Shown here piece by piece: positions 1 through 8,712 of a stretch of DNA of 64,000 bases; within the stretch, counting starts at the first letter, position 1, and each line of letters opens with the position of its first letter. The stretch is from Caryophanon latum. Lineage in GTDB: Bacteria > Bacillota > Bacilli > Bacillales_A > Planococcaceae. The position numbers were made by a program, and so were the translations under genes. The DNA lies in assembly GCF_001700325.1 (NCBI RefSeq), contig NZ_MATO01000037.1:62001-126000 (forward strand), in the 5' to 3' direction. The notes beneath the pieces were generated by a model that worked only from the letters and a program-made list of their open reading frames with translations, searched no databases and was not told the origin of the DNA.

Positions 1-929
1 AATCCGACAAGTGAATATAAAATAATGCCACCGAACAGCACCATTAAATACACTAGTGAATATGCAAACATCACTTTCGCCCATTTCGCGTCGTCTTGCT
101 GCTTTGCGTATTTTAAGCTAATGTATAGCCAAATGACACTTAGCACGAGCGTTAACACCATAATCGCTTCGCTAAACGCGGCCATCGTAAAGCTTACCAC
201 AATGAGCAGCACTAAATATACGTTAGATTGCGTGTACGTGCGTTTAAAGCCTTTGACTACTGGTAACATCGGCACGCTCGCCTTTGCGTAGTCATCGTGC
301 TTACGAATCGCAATCGCATAAAAGTGGGGCATTTGCCAAATAACCATGACAAAAAACAATCCCCAAATGGCTGGGTTCGTTAAGTCTGATGATACCGCGC
401 CCCAACCAATGAGCGGTGGAAATGCGCCTGAAATACTGCCAACTTCTGTATTGTACACTGTCGTACGCTTCGTCCACATCGTATACGGCCCAACATAGAA
501 AAACAAACCTAAGAAGCCAAATAGTGCCGCATACATGCTTGCACTCCAAAGTATTCCTAAGCCAGCAATTGCCATTATAATACCGAGCCAAATCGCCGCT
601 GATTTTGAAATATCCCCAACGACAGTCGGACGCGATTTTGTACGATCCATTAACGCATCAATGTCCATATCGTACACGTTATTAAATGTACCAGCTGCAC
701 CGATTACTAAAAATGAACCGATAAATGCAGCGACAATATCCCATACGTGTGCAAATGGATTTAAACCATTTACGTACAGCGCCATTGAAAGCCCAGCAAA
801 CATCGCAAATACATTTGATTTAATAATACCTGTCTTAATCGTTGCCGCAATAATTTGCGACATGCTTCGTTGTTCAATCAATGTGTCAATCCCTGTTTTT
901 TTGTACTCATTTTTATATAAATTATTCAT
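1..929 (-). CDS. ctaB: Protoheme IX farnesyltransferase (heme O synthase), 3' end cut by window
   Basis: Integral membrane prenyltransferase that adds a farnesyl group to heme B, giving heme O on the way to heme A for cytochrome oxidase. The reverse-strand frame is open from the ATG at 929 to the window edge, about 309 codons. The family is about 300 residues long, so only the last few residues are missing. The first aspartate-rich motif reads NNVYDMDID (N-x3-D-x3-D), followed by DRTKSRPT; both are hallmarks of the CtaB/CyoE branch of the UbiA family. A further conserved stretch is RKHDDYAKASVPMLPVV. The rest is a series of hydrophobic helices. An ATG a few bases upstream is out of frame, so 929 is the start. 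In bacilli ctaB usually precedes the cytochrome oxidase genes; those would lie outside this window. Confidence 0.95.
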   Translation of the reverse strand, partial: MNNLYKNEYKKTGIDTLIEQRSMSQIIAATIKTGIIKSNVFAMFAGLSMALYVNGLNPFAHVWDIVAAFIGSFLVIGAAGTFNNVYDMDIDALMDRTKSRPTVVGDISKSAAIWLGIIMAIAGLGILWSASMYAALFGFLGLFFYVGPYTMWTKRTTVYNTEVGSISGAFPPLIGWGAVSSDLTNPAIWGLFFVMVIWQMPHFYAIAIRKHDDYAKASVPMLPVVKGFKRTYTQSNVYLVLLIVVSFTMAAFSEAIMVLTLVLSVIWLYISLKYAKQQDDAKWAKVMFAYSLVYLMVLFGGIILYSLVG

Positions 930-1085
930 ATGCAAGTCCCATTTCTTATGAAGAATTGTCTTATATATACTTAATAGACTATACATTTAGCGTCATAGCA
1001 TTGTCAACCGCATTTCAAAAATGCCACACAACTTCTACTTTTCATGAAAAACAATAAGCATCGCGCTTGCATATTAATATAAAAA

Positions 1086-1251
1086 CAAACGTGTTGATTC
1101 GCCATTGCATTGGCAGCTCGCGCATGGCGGCTTCGCTTTCCTGAGGCTCAGGGGCGAACACGATGTTTGTTCTGAAGGTGGTGCGACACGGATGTGCAAA
1201 GCAACCCCACGTTATGGTGAAGAGCCTAAAAGTGGCGAATCATCAGACCTG
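1086..1251. repeat. Miniature inverted-repeat element, family A (copy A1, chimeric)
   Basis: Left end CAAACGTGTTGATTCGCC; right end, read on the opposite strand, CAGGTCTGATGATTCGCC. These are the same imperfect terminal inverted repeats as at 2582-2818, 25665-25895 and 47931-48195. This copy is inverted relative to those. It also contains at about 1200-1226 the terminal sequence of family B (GCAACCCCACGTTATGG then TGAAGAGCC), so it is a mosaic. ATAAAAA flanks it on both sides, but the flanks are A-rich, so this is weak evidence for a target duplication. It lies about 120 bp upstream of the LysR start. Confidence 0.8.
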
Positions 1252-1368
1252 ATAAAAATGTTCAAACGTAAGCTCACGTATCATTTAGCTCGCATTGTTT
1301 GCGCAAAAAGCTACAGTATAATACACTATGGACAAAATCGTTTGTATTGGTTCAGAAAGAGAGAGTAT

Positions 1369-2271
1369 ATGATGACGAAATTTGATTTGAAACATTTACT
1401 AGCGGTCGTCGAGCACGGCAGCTTTTCAAAAGCGGCTAAAGCATTAAACGTATCACAGCCTTATTTAAGCAATCGTGTTAAAACGATCGAGACGTCTATT
1501 CGTACCGAATTACTTAACCGAAAAACACATCCACTAACATTAACAGCTGCTGGTGAACTATACGTTCATTCCGTGCAAAAGCTTGAACAAGATTATAAAA
1601 TTTTACTACGTGCCATTGAGCAGCTGACTGAATCTGCTGCAGCACGACTTGTCGTTGGCATTCACCCGACGCTCGCTCGCCCATTACAGCGCATTTTGCC
1701 ACAATTTGTAGCACAACGCCCTCAAACAGAACTCCAAGTAACAGAGGAATTGCAATTCGATTTAAGCGAGCAAATTTTGCTTAATAAAATGGACCTTTGC
1801 TTTAGCGTACAGCCCGTTGTCGACCGTGCTATTGTGAGTGATCTCGTGCTACAAGGGGTGCCTTATTTGCTTATACCAAAAGGGCATGCGTGCTACGACC
1901 CGACGCTGCAAACGATTATGCAGCTACCATTTCCAATAGAACAGCTTGCACAGGAACGTTTCGTTTTACTGAAAGAATCGTACGTGCTACGTCGTGAAAT
2001 TAACCATTATTTCGACGCGATCGATTTGCATCCAAACGTTTTAATGGAAACAAATAGTATGGATACGGTGCTGCAATTCGTTTCAGCGAATTTAGGCTTA
2101 TCGATTGTGCCATCGTACGCCATTGATCCTACCACGATACAAGACGTAAATATTTATACGCTACCACAGGCGACGTTTTCTTGTGACGTCTATATTAACT
2201 ATGCGAAAATGAAGCAATCGGATGCATTAACAACGCTCATTACATTGACGAAGCAGCAGCTCGCGACATAA
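1369..2271 (+). CDS. LysR family transcriptional regulator
   Basis: DNA-binding regulator of about 300 residues, the usual LysR length. An N-terminal winged helix-turn-helix (residues about 3-62) has the typical pattern FSKAAKALNVSQPYLSNRVK, and the rest is the two-lobed effector-binding region. The start is the ATG at 1369, with AGAAAGAGAG just upstream. The frame stays open back to 1105, but that extension runs through repeat A1 and has no ribosome binding site. It is followed by its own terminator and stands alone. There is no divergently transcribed partner next to it, since the repeat and 440 bp separate it from ctaB, so its target cannot be guessed. Family assignment is firm; the effector is unknown. 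Confidence 0.9.
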   Translation: MMTKFDLKHLLAVVEHGSFSKAAKALNVSQPYLSNRVKTIETSIRTELLNRKTHPLTLTAAGELYVHSVQKLEQDYKILLRAIEQLTESAAARLVVGIHPTLARPLQRILPQFVAQRPQTELQVTEELQFDLSEQILLNKMDLCFSVQPVVDRAIVSDLVLQGVPYLLIPKGHACYDPTLQTIMQLPFPIEQLAQERFVLLKESYVLRREINHYFDAIDLHPNVLMETNSMDTVLQFVSANLGLSIVPSYAIDPTTIQDVNIYTLPQATFSCDVYINYAKMKQSDALTTLITLTKQQLAT

Positions 2272-2280
2272 CTATACGTA

Positions 2281-2315
2281 TCACTCGAAGCGCTCGCCGT
2301 TCGAGTGATTTTTTT
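2281..2315 (+). terminator. Intrinsic terminator of the LysR gene
   Basis: Perfect 9-bp stem TCACTCGAA / TTCGAGTGA with a ten-base loop, followed by seven T residues, starting ten bases after the stop codon. Confidence 0.92.
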
Positions 2316-2403
2316 ATACTCATATGAGGCGTATGGATACGTCATTCCATCGGCTACGCGCGAAAAGCCAACTAGCAAAATGATAACATTTACATACATC
2401 GAT

Positions 2404-2463
2404 GGCTCTTCACCATAACGTGGGGTTGCTTTTCACGTCAACCCCAGCTTACGGTAATGAACC
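2404..2463. repeat. Miniature inverted-repeat element, family B (copy B1, minimal hairpin) with 8-bp target duplication
   Basis: A 60-bp element made almost only of its two ends: GGCTCTTCACCATAACG.. on the left and ..CTTACGGTAATGAACC on the right, joined through GGGGTTG / CAACCCC. It can fold into one long hairpin. It is flanked by exact copies of ACATCGAT (2396-2403 and 2464-2471), a perfect 8-bp direct repeat of the kind left by transposition. It looks like a B element that has lost its interior. Confidence 0.9.
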
Positions 2464-2581
2464 ACATCGATTTCCTTTTGACTGCTGAAAATAACCGAGT
2501 CAACAGAGCTGTTATCATCTATTTTTTCACTTGCTCAATCTATCGATGTACTATGTCGACTTTACATGTTCATATTTCACT

Positions 2582-2818
2582 CAGGTCTGTTGATTAGCCA
2601 TTTTTGTAAAGCTGAATCTGTTGTTTTCAGTAGCAAAACTGACATGAATGCAGCATTGTAGTGGCATGGGAGCGTGCGGCGAGACTCCTTGGGGAAAAGC
2701 TCGTGCCTCAAGACCCCGTAAGCCTCGACGTAGGAGCGGTGCGGAGGCTTGAGCCGAGCCCCAGGAAAGCGAGCCGCAATACGCGAACTGCCAGTTGAAT
2801 GGCTAATCAACACGCTTG
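2582..2818. repeat. Miniature inverted-repeat element, family A (copy A2) with 9-bp target duplication
   Basis: 237-bp element with imperfect terminal inverted repeats CAGGTCTGTTGATTAGCC and (opposite strand) CAAGCGTGTTGATTAGCC. TATTTCACT is present exactly at both borders (2573-2581 and 2819-2827), a 9-bp target duplication. The interior carries the GACTCCTTGGGGAAAAGCTC core seen also in copy A4. No coding region is supported. With B1 it fills most of the 700-bp gap between the LysR gene and the next gene. Confidence 0.9.
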
Positions 2819-2971
2819 TATTTCACTATTATTTTTATACATTGCATCATATCGGAAAAGCCTTACGCTATTGCTTTTTGACTAAATTTCACTATCATTT
2901 AGCCGATACATACTATAGTCAAATTTTACACGTATAAACGGATTTTCTTTAAAATAGAAAGGAAGAAACTT

Positions 2972-5896
2972 ATGAATATGAAGCAACGTATCGCCTTTTC
3001 AGCACTACTCGTAGCACCTGTTGTCGCCGTGTCCATGCCAACAGTAGATGCTGCTAGCACATTTACCCCTGCTACATCGTCTGTTTATCAAACAATTTAT
3101 GTTGATTTAACGAAGCTAACCGGCACGATCGAAAAATATAGCTGGGCTATTATTGATGGAGGACAAAAAACACCGATTGTTGCCTTAAATGCAAATTCCT
3201 TTCCTGTAAAGCCTGTGCATTCTGGTAAAACGATCGAAGCGACAGCACATTTAAAAGACGGCACAACGGTAACGAGTGAAACGTACATCGAACCGTTTAT
3301 CCCGACGTATAACGGCACGCCACAGCTCGTGACGCAAAACGGTGCGACGGTGAAAGAAGCATATGAAGGATTAACGCTACAGTTAAAAGTACCGAGCGTT
3401 ATTGAGCTTAATCGCGAACCTGTCGTACAAGTACCTGAACAAGAAGTAACATATACGTATGAATGGTATAAAGTAACGACGACAGCACGAGAGCGCATAA
3501 AAAACTCCGTTGCTAGCTATACAATTCCGAATGATTTTCGCGCTACATTACAAGGTGTAACGATCGGTCTAGAAGTAGACATTTCAGCTACGGTTAAAAA
3601 CTTACCAGGAGCAGCACCAATTACGATTACCGCATCCATGCCTTTAGGTGAAAATCCGGTTGAACGACTGCTTTTATCGATCGATGAGCTTGAAACGTCA
3701 CCTGCGACAAATTTTTATACGTATAATATGGCTGGTAAAACGTTCGAGCAATTTAAAGAACATGTCACGGCATTACAGTTAGAAGTAAATAGCTTACCTG
3801 GTGCATTAAAGACGAAAATTACGAACTTCAATCAACTACAACTAGCCGCATCAAACATCGGTGCAGCGGAAGCATTTTTAACGAATTATCAAAAAGCGGT
3901 AGAAACAAATGACGCAAAAGATATTGAACGTGCGCAAAAATCCGCAAGCAACTTAAATCAACGTCAGCTCTCACTCGTAAAAGATGAATATACAGACGTT
4001 TTCATCTTAAAAGCGAGCGATGAAGGTTTAGATGAAGATGCTGTGTTAGAAATTAATGAGGAGTTGCTTGCACTATATAGCATTACGGACATCGAGGAGC
4101 TCAACGAACAAATTGTGACGCTGCAAGAAAAAATTGATGCACTGCCAAGACAGCTGCACGGTTTAATTCAAAAGGAGCATTTAACGCGCGCACAGCAAAA
4201 TAGTAACGCTGTACGTAACTTTACGGACAAAGTAGCGATGATCGGTGAAGACGCGGATACAGAAGCGAATGCGAAAGATATTAAAGCTGCACAAGCCGCC
4301 TTTTCAACGTATTTAAAACTATCGTATGAGCAAGCAAAACTCATTTCAGAGGAAGATTTAACATTCATCCAAGAAGTGTTAGAGCAAGAGCAAGTAGCCG
4401 CACTCGAGTTAAACGAAGAAATTGAAGAGCTCATTGCGAACATTCTCGATACGCCGTTAACGTCTACAGAGGAGTTCGTACTTGTTCAACAAGATTACGA
4501 TATTTTAAACGATCGCTATAAGCAGCTATCTACGAAGGCGCGTAAATTTGTCACGAACTACGAGCGTTTAAAAGAGCTGCGCACAGCGTTAAAAGATGCT
4601 GCACGTACAGAAGCGCTCATTCGCCAGCTTGCTGCGTACGACCCAGCAACGAACTTAAAATCGTCGCGCTCAAAATTACAAGCTGCACAAAAATCAGCAT
4701 TAAAGCTATCAACGCTTGAGCATGCTTTACTCATCAATAAGGAAGATTTAGTCGCCTTTACAGATGCAGTAAACGACGCTGTTAGTGATTCGATTACGTC
4801 TCAATCTGAGCTAGCGCAAAGCTTTTTAACGAACATTACGCGCTGGGGTGTGTTTGACGACTACATGTCATACGGCACGTACAACTCATTTAGTGAATTC
4901 GAAGCAGAAGTAAGCGAGTACAACAAGCAATTTAAAGCGATCATCGCGCGCGAACGAAATTCGTTACCGACGAAGATTTTCTTAAAGACGGCTACTTCTG
5001 ACATTAAAGCGGTAAAAAATGCGATGAAAAAAATTACTGCAGCCGTAACAGAGCCGAAGCCATCGAAGCAATATACGCGCATTTTATCAGCAGAGCGTGC
5101 GTATGCGAAGCTATCTAGCACGCAACAAAATTTACTAACCCTTCCGTACCAAGGTGGGCAAACGTTAACGCCGTATGAGCAATTACAACAAAAAAAGGCG
5201 GAAATTTTAGACTTAGAGGAATTAAATGAAACGTTAAGCACGTTTAAAACGACAGGTTACGATCGCCCAATTGAGGAACTTCAAGCAATCGTCAACTACT
5301 ATAACGATTTAAATAGCGGCGTGAAGCAACTTATTATCGATAGCGACGTCATTAAAAACATTTCAAAAGATATTAAAACGGTGCGCAACTTCCACACAAA
5401 ATTACGTCCAATTATCGACAATATTGACAACGAATCAACGACAGAAAATCATAAAAAGGCACTTATTTCTGCATATGAGAAGCTAACATTTACACAGCAT
5501 AGTTTATTACAGTATATTGAAGGGCTAGAGGAACTTCCTGCGATTATTGAAGAAATTCGCGGTGAATCATCACTTAGCAGCGTATCGGATTTATTCGCAG
5601 AAATTGCAGCACTTGTTGAAAATGGTGAATATACAGAAGCTGCTACTGCAGAAAATGTCCTTGCGTTAAAAGAGGCATACCGTCAATTAAAGCCTGACGA
5701 GCGCCGCGTTATTTCAAACTACGATATTTTAACGAATGCGGAAAAGCATATTAAAAAAGTAGATGCGCTCGTCGCAACGAAGCCAGAAGACTTAACGACA
5801 GTCGCTGGCAAGCAATGGCTCGAAAAAGCAACGAACTTAAAGCCACTAGAGGCAAGCTTACTGCTATTAGCGCCACCAGTTCCAGAAAAAGAATAA
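2972..5896 (+). CDS. Exported protein with Ig-like N-terminal region and about seven helical repeats
   Basis: Start at the ATG behind AAAGGAAG. Residues 1-28 are a signal peptide (basic MNMKQR, hydrophobic core, cleavage near VDAAS). Residues about 30-230 are beta-rich and threonine-rich, resembling Ig-like surface modules. Residues about 240-960 are helical and carry about seven divergent copies of a three-helix unit whose signature is an A-x-A-x-x-A-Y-x-x-L pattern, a glutamine-rich turn and a 'vtNYdiL'-like turn (for example LKEAYRQLKPDERRVISNY near 920, SAERAYAKLSSTQQNLL near 710). Such units occur in cell-surface proteins of bacilli. I see no LPXTG motif, SLH domain or C-terminal membrane anchor, so the attachment mode is unknown; it may be secreted. 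Single-gene unit with its own terminator. Function unknown. Confidence 0.85.
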   Translation: MNMKQRIAFSALLVAPVVAVSMPTVDAASTFTPATSSVYQTIYVDLTKLTGTIEKYSWAIIDGGQKTPIVALNANSFPVKPVHSGKTIEATAHLKDGTTVTSETYIEPFIPTYNGTPQLVTQNGATVKEAYEGLTLQLKVPSVIELNREPVVQVPEQEVTYTYEWYKVTTTARERIKNSVASYTIPNDFRATLQGVTIGLEVDISATVKNLPGAAPITITASMPLGENPVERLLLSIDELETSPATNFYTYNMAGKTFEQFKEHVTALQLEVNSLPGALKTKITNFNQLQLAASNIGAAEAFLTNYQKAVETNDAKDIERAQKSASNLNQRQLSLVKDEYTDVFILKASDEGLDEDAVLEINEELLALYSITDIEELNEQIVTLQEKIDALPRQLHGLIQKEHLTRAQQNSNAVRNFTDKVAMIGEDADTEANAKDIKAAQAAFSTYLKLSYEQAKLISEEDLTFIQEVLEQEQVAALELNEEIEELIANILDTPLTSTEEFVLVQQDYDILNDRYKQLSTKARKFVTNYERLKELRTALKDAARTEALIRQLAAYDPATNLKSSRSKLQAAQKSALKLSTLEHALLINKEDLVAFTDAVNDAVSDSITSQSELAQSFLTNITRWGVFDDYMSYGTYNSFSEFEAEVSEYNKQFKAIIARERNSLPTKIFLKTATSDIKAVKNAMKKITAAVTEPKPSKQYTRILSAERAYAKLSSTQQNLLTLPYQGGQTLTPYEQLQQKKAEILDLEELNETLSTFKTTGYDRPIEELQAIVNYYNDLNSGVKQLIIDSDVIKNISKDIKTVRNFHTKLRPIIDNIDNESTTENHKKALISAYEKLTFTQHSLLQYIEGLEELPAIIEEIRGESSLSSVSDLFAEIAALVENGEYTEAATAENVLALKEAYRQLKPDERRVISNYDILTNAEKHIKKVDALVATKPEDLTTVAGKQWLEKATNLKPLEASLLLLAPPVPEKE

Positions 5897-5897
5897 A

Positions 5898-5953
5898 AAA
5901 AGAGGGCTATGTTTACGTCAATATTAATACGACGTGTAACATAGCCCTTTCGT
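5898..5953. terminator. Bidirectional intrinsic terminator
   Basis: AGGGCTATGTT / AACATAGCCCT stem with an inner ACGTC/GACGT pairing, A-rich on the left and T-rich on the right. It serves the convergent genes ending at 5896 and 5957. Confidence 0.85.
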
Positions 5954-5956
5954 TCG

Positions 5957-6799
5957 TTATTGTACTTTAAAGTTTTTTGCAATAAAGTGCGCCACTGTGC
6001 TTAAAAGCTGTGGATATTTTTGTTTATATTTCAGTGCAAAATACAATGTTTTCATGAAATGTAACGTCATCGTGCGCGCTGTGAAATAATCTCTCGTATA
6101 GCCGCGCTGCATTAAATAAAGCTGCAATTGGTCAAACACTTGTTCAACCCACTCGACCATTACTTCCTCTGGGAAATCGACTTCAATAAGCGCGGAAGCA
6201 ATTTCAACTAAGCGCTCTTCCTCATCATCGACAAGCACTTGCCCTTTCCAAAATACCGACTGAACGCCTTGTAAAATTGGCACGCCATATTTTACCTCAA
6301 AGTAATCATGACGAATCATGAGCGCGAGTAAATCCGCTATGTGCGAGATTGCATTCGCCCACCCTTTACCATCAACATAACCGCGTACATCTTTCTCACG
6401 CTGTAAAAACTGCGTTGCTTTATTGTATAGCTGCTCCTTCGCTTCTTCACTTAAGTACGACTGCATCATATCAATGCGCAGTAGACCCGCAAGCCAAAGT
6501 GCCGCATATGAACGTGTAAATACCGAATCGTCCATATGTGTGCCGATACCGTAAAATAAATAATCGTCTGTTGCGAGCTTACATACAAGCTGCTCCATCG
6601 TGTCCTTTAATAATTGATTGCTCACAAGCAGCTCCATAAATAAGCTATAAATTGCTTGATCGCGCAGCATCTCATCTGGCGAGCCGATATTCATTAACAT
6701 ATCCTCAAGTAACACATCGCCGTGCTGCGTCATATACGTTGCGCGCTCTTCTGTTGATAAATTGAGCACGTCTTGAATTACTGCTTTTAATTCATTCAT
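5957..6799 (-). CDS. DUF2785 family protein
   Basis: 280-residue soluble, mostly helical protein that I assign to the DUF2785 family (function unknown). The assignment rests on length and on the conserved central part VFTRSYAALWLAGLLR and VDGKGWANAISHIADLL, which in this family precedes a helical C-terminal half ending in a 'FMKTLYFALK' helix. The start is the ATG at 6799 with a strong GGAGG ten bases upstream; an in-frame ATG at 6844 lacks a ribosome binding site. No signal peptide or membrane segment. It is convergent with the exported protein gene and separated from the ABC exporter operon by 120 bp, so it is probably transcribed alone. Confidence 0.75.
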   Translation of the reverse strand: MNELKAVIQDVLNLSTEERATYMTQHGDVLLEDMLMNIGSPDEMLRDQAIYSLFMELLVSNQLLKDTMEQLVCKLATDDYLFYGIGTHMDDSVFTRSYAALWLAGLLRIDMMQSYLSEEAKEQLYNKATQFLQREKDVRGYVDGKGWANAISHIADLLALMIRHDYFEVKYGVPILQGVQSVFWKGQVLVDDEEERLVEIASALIEVDFPEEVMVEWVEQVFDQLQLYLMQRGYTRDYFTARTMTLHFMKTLYFALKYKQKYPQLLSTVAHFIAKNFKVQ

Positions 6800-6921
6800 A
6801 CGTTCGTTTCCTCCACGCTCCAAATTAGTATCATTATCGCACACGAAACGAACAAGTGGTTAAAGAAAACAACGAATAGTGCGAAAATAAGCGCGAAAAA
6901 GAAATGTTTGAGCTCATTGCA

Positions 6922-8712
6922 CTATAGCTGCTGTAGTTTCGTCTGCATGTCATAATAAAAACGTCGCTGCTCCATAAGCAATTCATGATTGCCACGCTCC
7001 GTAATTTCACCTTGCTGCAGCACGAGAATTTGGTCTGCCTGTTCAATCGTCTTTAAGCGGTGCGCAATGACGAAGCTTGTACGTCCTTTCATTAAGTTAA
7101 GCAACCCTTGTTGAATGTGTACTTCCGTGCGCGTATCTACATTCGACGTTGCTTCATCTAAAATCAAAATAGCAGGATCTTCTAAAATGGCACGTGCAAT
7201 CGCCAGTAACTGACGCTGCCCTTGACTTAAGTTTGTGCCACCTGACGTAATCATCGTATCGTATTGATCTGGCAAGTGACGAATAAACTGATGCGCATAC
7301 GCTACTTTTGCTGCTTCTTCTACTTCCTCATCGGTCGCATCAAGTTTCGCAAACCGAATATTATCACGAATCGTTCCTTTAAATAAATACGTATCTTGTA
7401 ACACAATGCCTACATGCTCACGGAGCGAATGCATCGTGTAATCATGAATATTTCGCCCATCGATTGAAATATCACCTTCACCGACGTCGTAAAAGCGCGT
7501 AAGTAAGTTCATGACCGTCGTTTTCCCTGAACCAGTTGGACCGACGAGCGCGATCATATCACCAGGCTTCGCTTCAAACGATACGTGCTTTAAAATCGCC
7601 TTGTTTGGCTCGTATGCAAACGACACATCATTAAAAACGACGTGCCCGTTAAACGTTTTCGCCTCGACTGCACCTGCTTTGTCGCTCGGCTCATCATCTT
7701 CATCGAGCACATCAAATACGCGCTCTGCCCCAGCGATTGCAGCTTGAAAGACGTTTAGTAAGTTCGATAGCTGATTAATCGGGCGGAAAAACTGGCGCGT
7801 ATACGTCACGAACGCCGCAAGTACTCCGACTGTCGTATATCCTTTTAAAATGAAATACGCCCCTGCCCCGATGACGAGCGTTAAACCGATGCCGTTCATC
7901 GCGTTGTTAAATGGACCCATCATGCCTGAGATCGTTTCAGCATGTAGCGCTGAGCGACGCAGTTTTTCATTTTTTGCGTAAAACTCCTCGCTGACGTGCT
8001 GCTCTTGCCCGAACAACGTAATAATGTCCGTACCTGAAATCGTTTCTTCAATGTAGCCGTTTAGCTGCCCTAAATCACGTTGACGCGCACGGTAATTCAC
8101 ACTTGAGCGCTTAATAATTTGCTTCGTCACATACACGATAAGCGGAATAATGATGAGTGCGACAAGCGCTAAACGCCACTCCATTAAAAACATTGCGACT
8201 GCTACACCGACGACCATAAGTATAGATGATAAAATTTGCGTAATACTTTGCGTTAATGCCATGTTTAAGCTGTCGATATCATTTGTCACACGGCTCATAA
8301 TATCGCCTTGCTGATTGCGGTCAAAAAACGGAATCGGCAGGCGCTGCAGCTTTTCAAATAATTGCTGGCGCAGGCGACGAATTGTTTTTTGTGCGACAAA
8401 AATCATCGTCAGCGTTTGAATGTATGTAATGACAAATGCACCGATGTATGTACCGGCTAAAATCCATGTCATATCGATCGCTCCAGCAACATTACGCACT
8501 AAAATGTAATCATCAATAATGATCCCGATAAGCCACGGTCCGACGAGCTGAAGAAGCGTAAATAGTAATACGGTAATCATTGCGATCGCTACTGCAAGTC
8601 GTTCCTTTTTCATATAGCCCCACAGACGGTTAATCGTTTGCCATTGGTTGCGCGGCTTCTCGATGCTGACACCGATTCCTTGGCGCTCTAATCCTGTTCG
8701 TGTATTACTCAC
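6922..8712 (-). CDS. Heterodimeric ABC exporter, canonical half (TMD-NBD)
   Basis: 596-residue half-transporter: six membrane helices in residues about 30-320, then a nucleotide-binding domain with Walker A GPTGSGKT, signature LSQGQRQ, Walker B ILILDEAT with the catalytic glutamate, and the switch histidine in VIAHRL. The first gene of the pair (8705-10435) lacks these catalytic residues, so the two should form one exporter with one working and one degenerate ATP site, as in B. subtilis YfiB/YfiC or BmrC/BmrD. The GTG at 8712 is preferred over a TTG at 8718, because AAGGAGGGG sits at the right distance for the GTG; the start overlaps the stop of the upstream gene by 8 bp (GTGAGTAA), implying translational coupling. 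Likely multidrug or peptide/lipid export; substrate unknown. Confidence 0.93.
   Translation of the reverse strand: MSNTRTGLERQGIGVSIEKPRNQWQTINRLWGYMKKERLAVAIAMITVLLFTLLQLVGPWLIGIIIDDYILVRNVAGAIDMTWILAGTYIGAFVITYIQTLTMIFVAQKTIRRLRQQLFEKLQRLPIPFFDRNQQGDIMSRVTNDIDSLNMALTQSITQILSSILMVVGVAVAMFLMEWRLALVALIIIPLIVYVTKQIIKRSSVNYRARQRDLGQLNGYIEETISGTDIITLFGQEQHVSEEFYAKNEKLRRSALHAETISGMMGPFNNAMNGIGLTLVIGAGAYFILKGYTTVGVLAAFVTYTRQFFRPINQLSNLLNVFQAAIAGAERVFDVLDEDDEPSDKAGAVEAKTFNGHVVFNDVSFAYEPNKAILKHVSFEAKPGDMIALVGPTGSGKTTVMNLLTRFYDVGEGDISIDGRNIHDYTMHSLREHVGIVLQDTYLFKGTIRDNIRFAKLDATDEEVEEAAKVAYAHQFIRHLPDQYDTMITSGGTNLSQGQRQLLAIARAILEDPAILILDEATSNVDTRTEVHIQQGLLNLMKGRTSFVIAHRLKTIEQADQILVLQQGEITERGNHELLMEQRRFYYDMQTKLQQL

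Noticed and set aside
1105-1368. Upstream extension of the LysR reading frame
   Set aside because: It runs through repeat A1, adds 88 residues not typical for LysR, and has no ribosome binding site; AGAAAGAGAG precedes the ATG at 1369.
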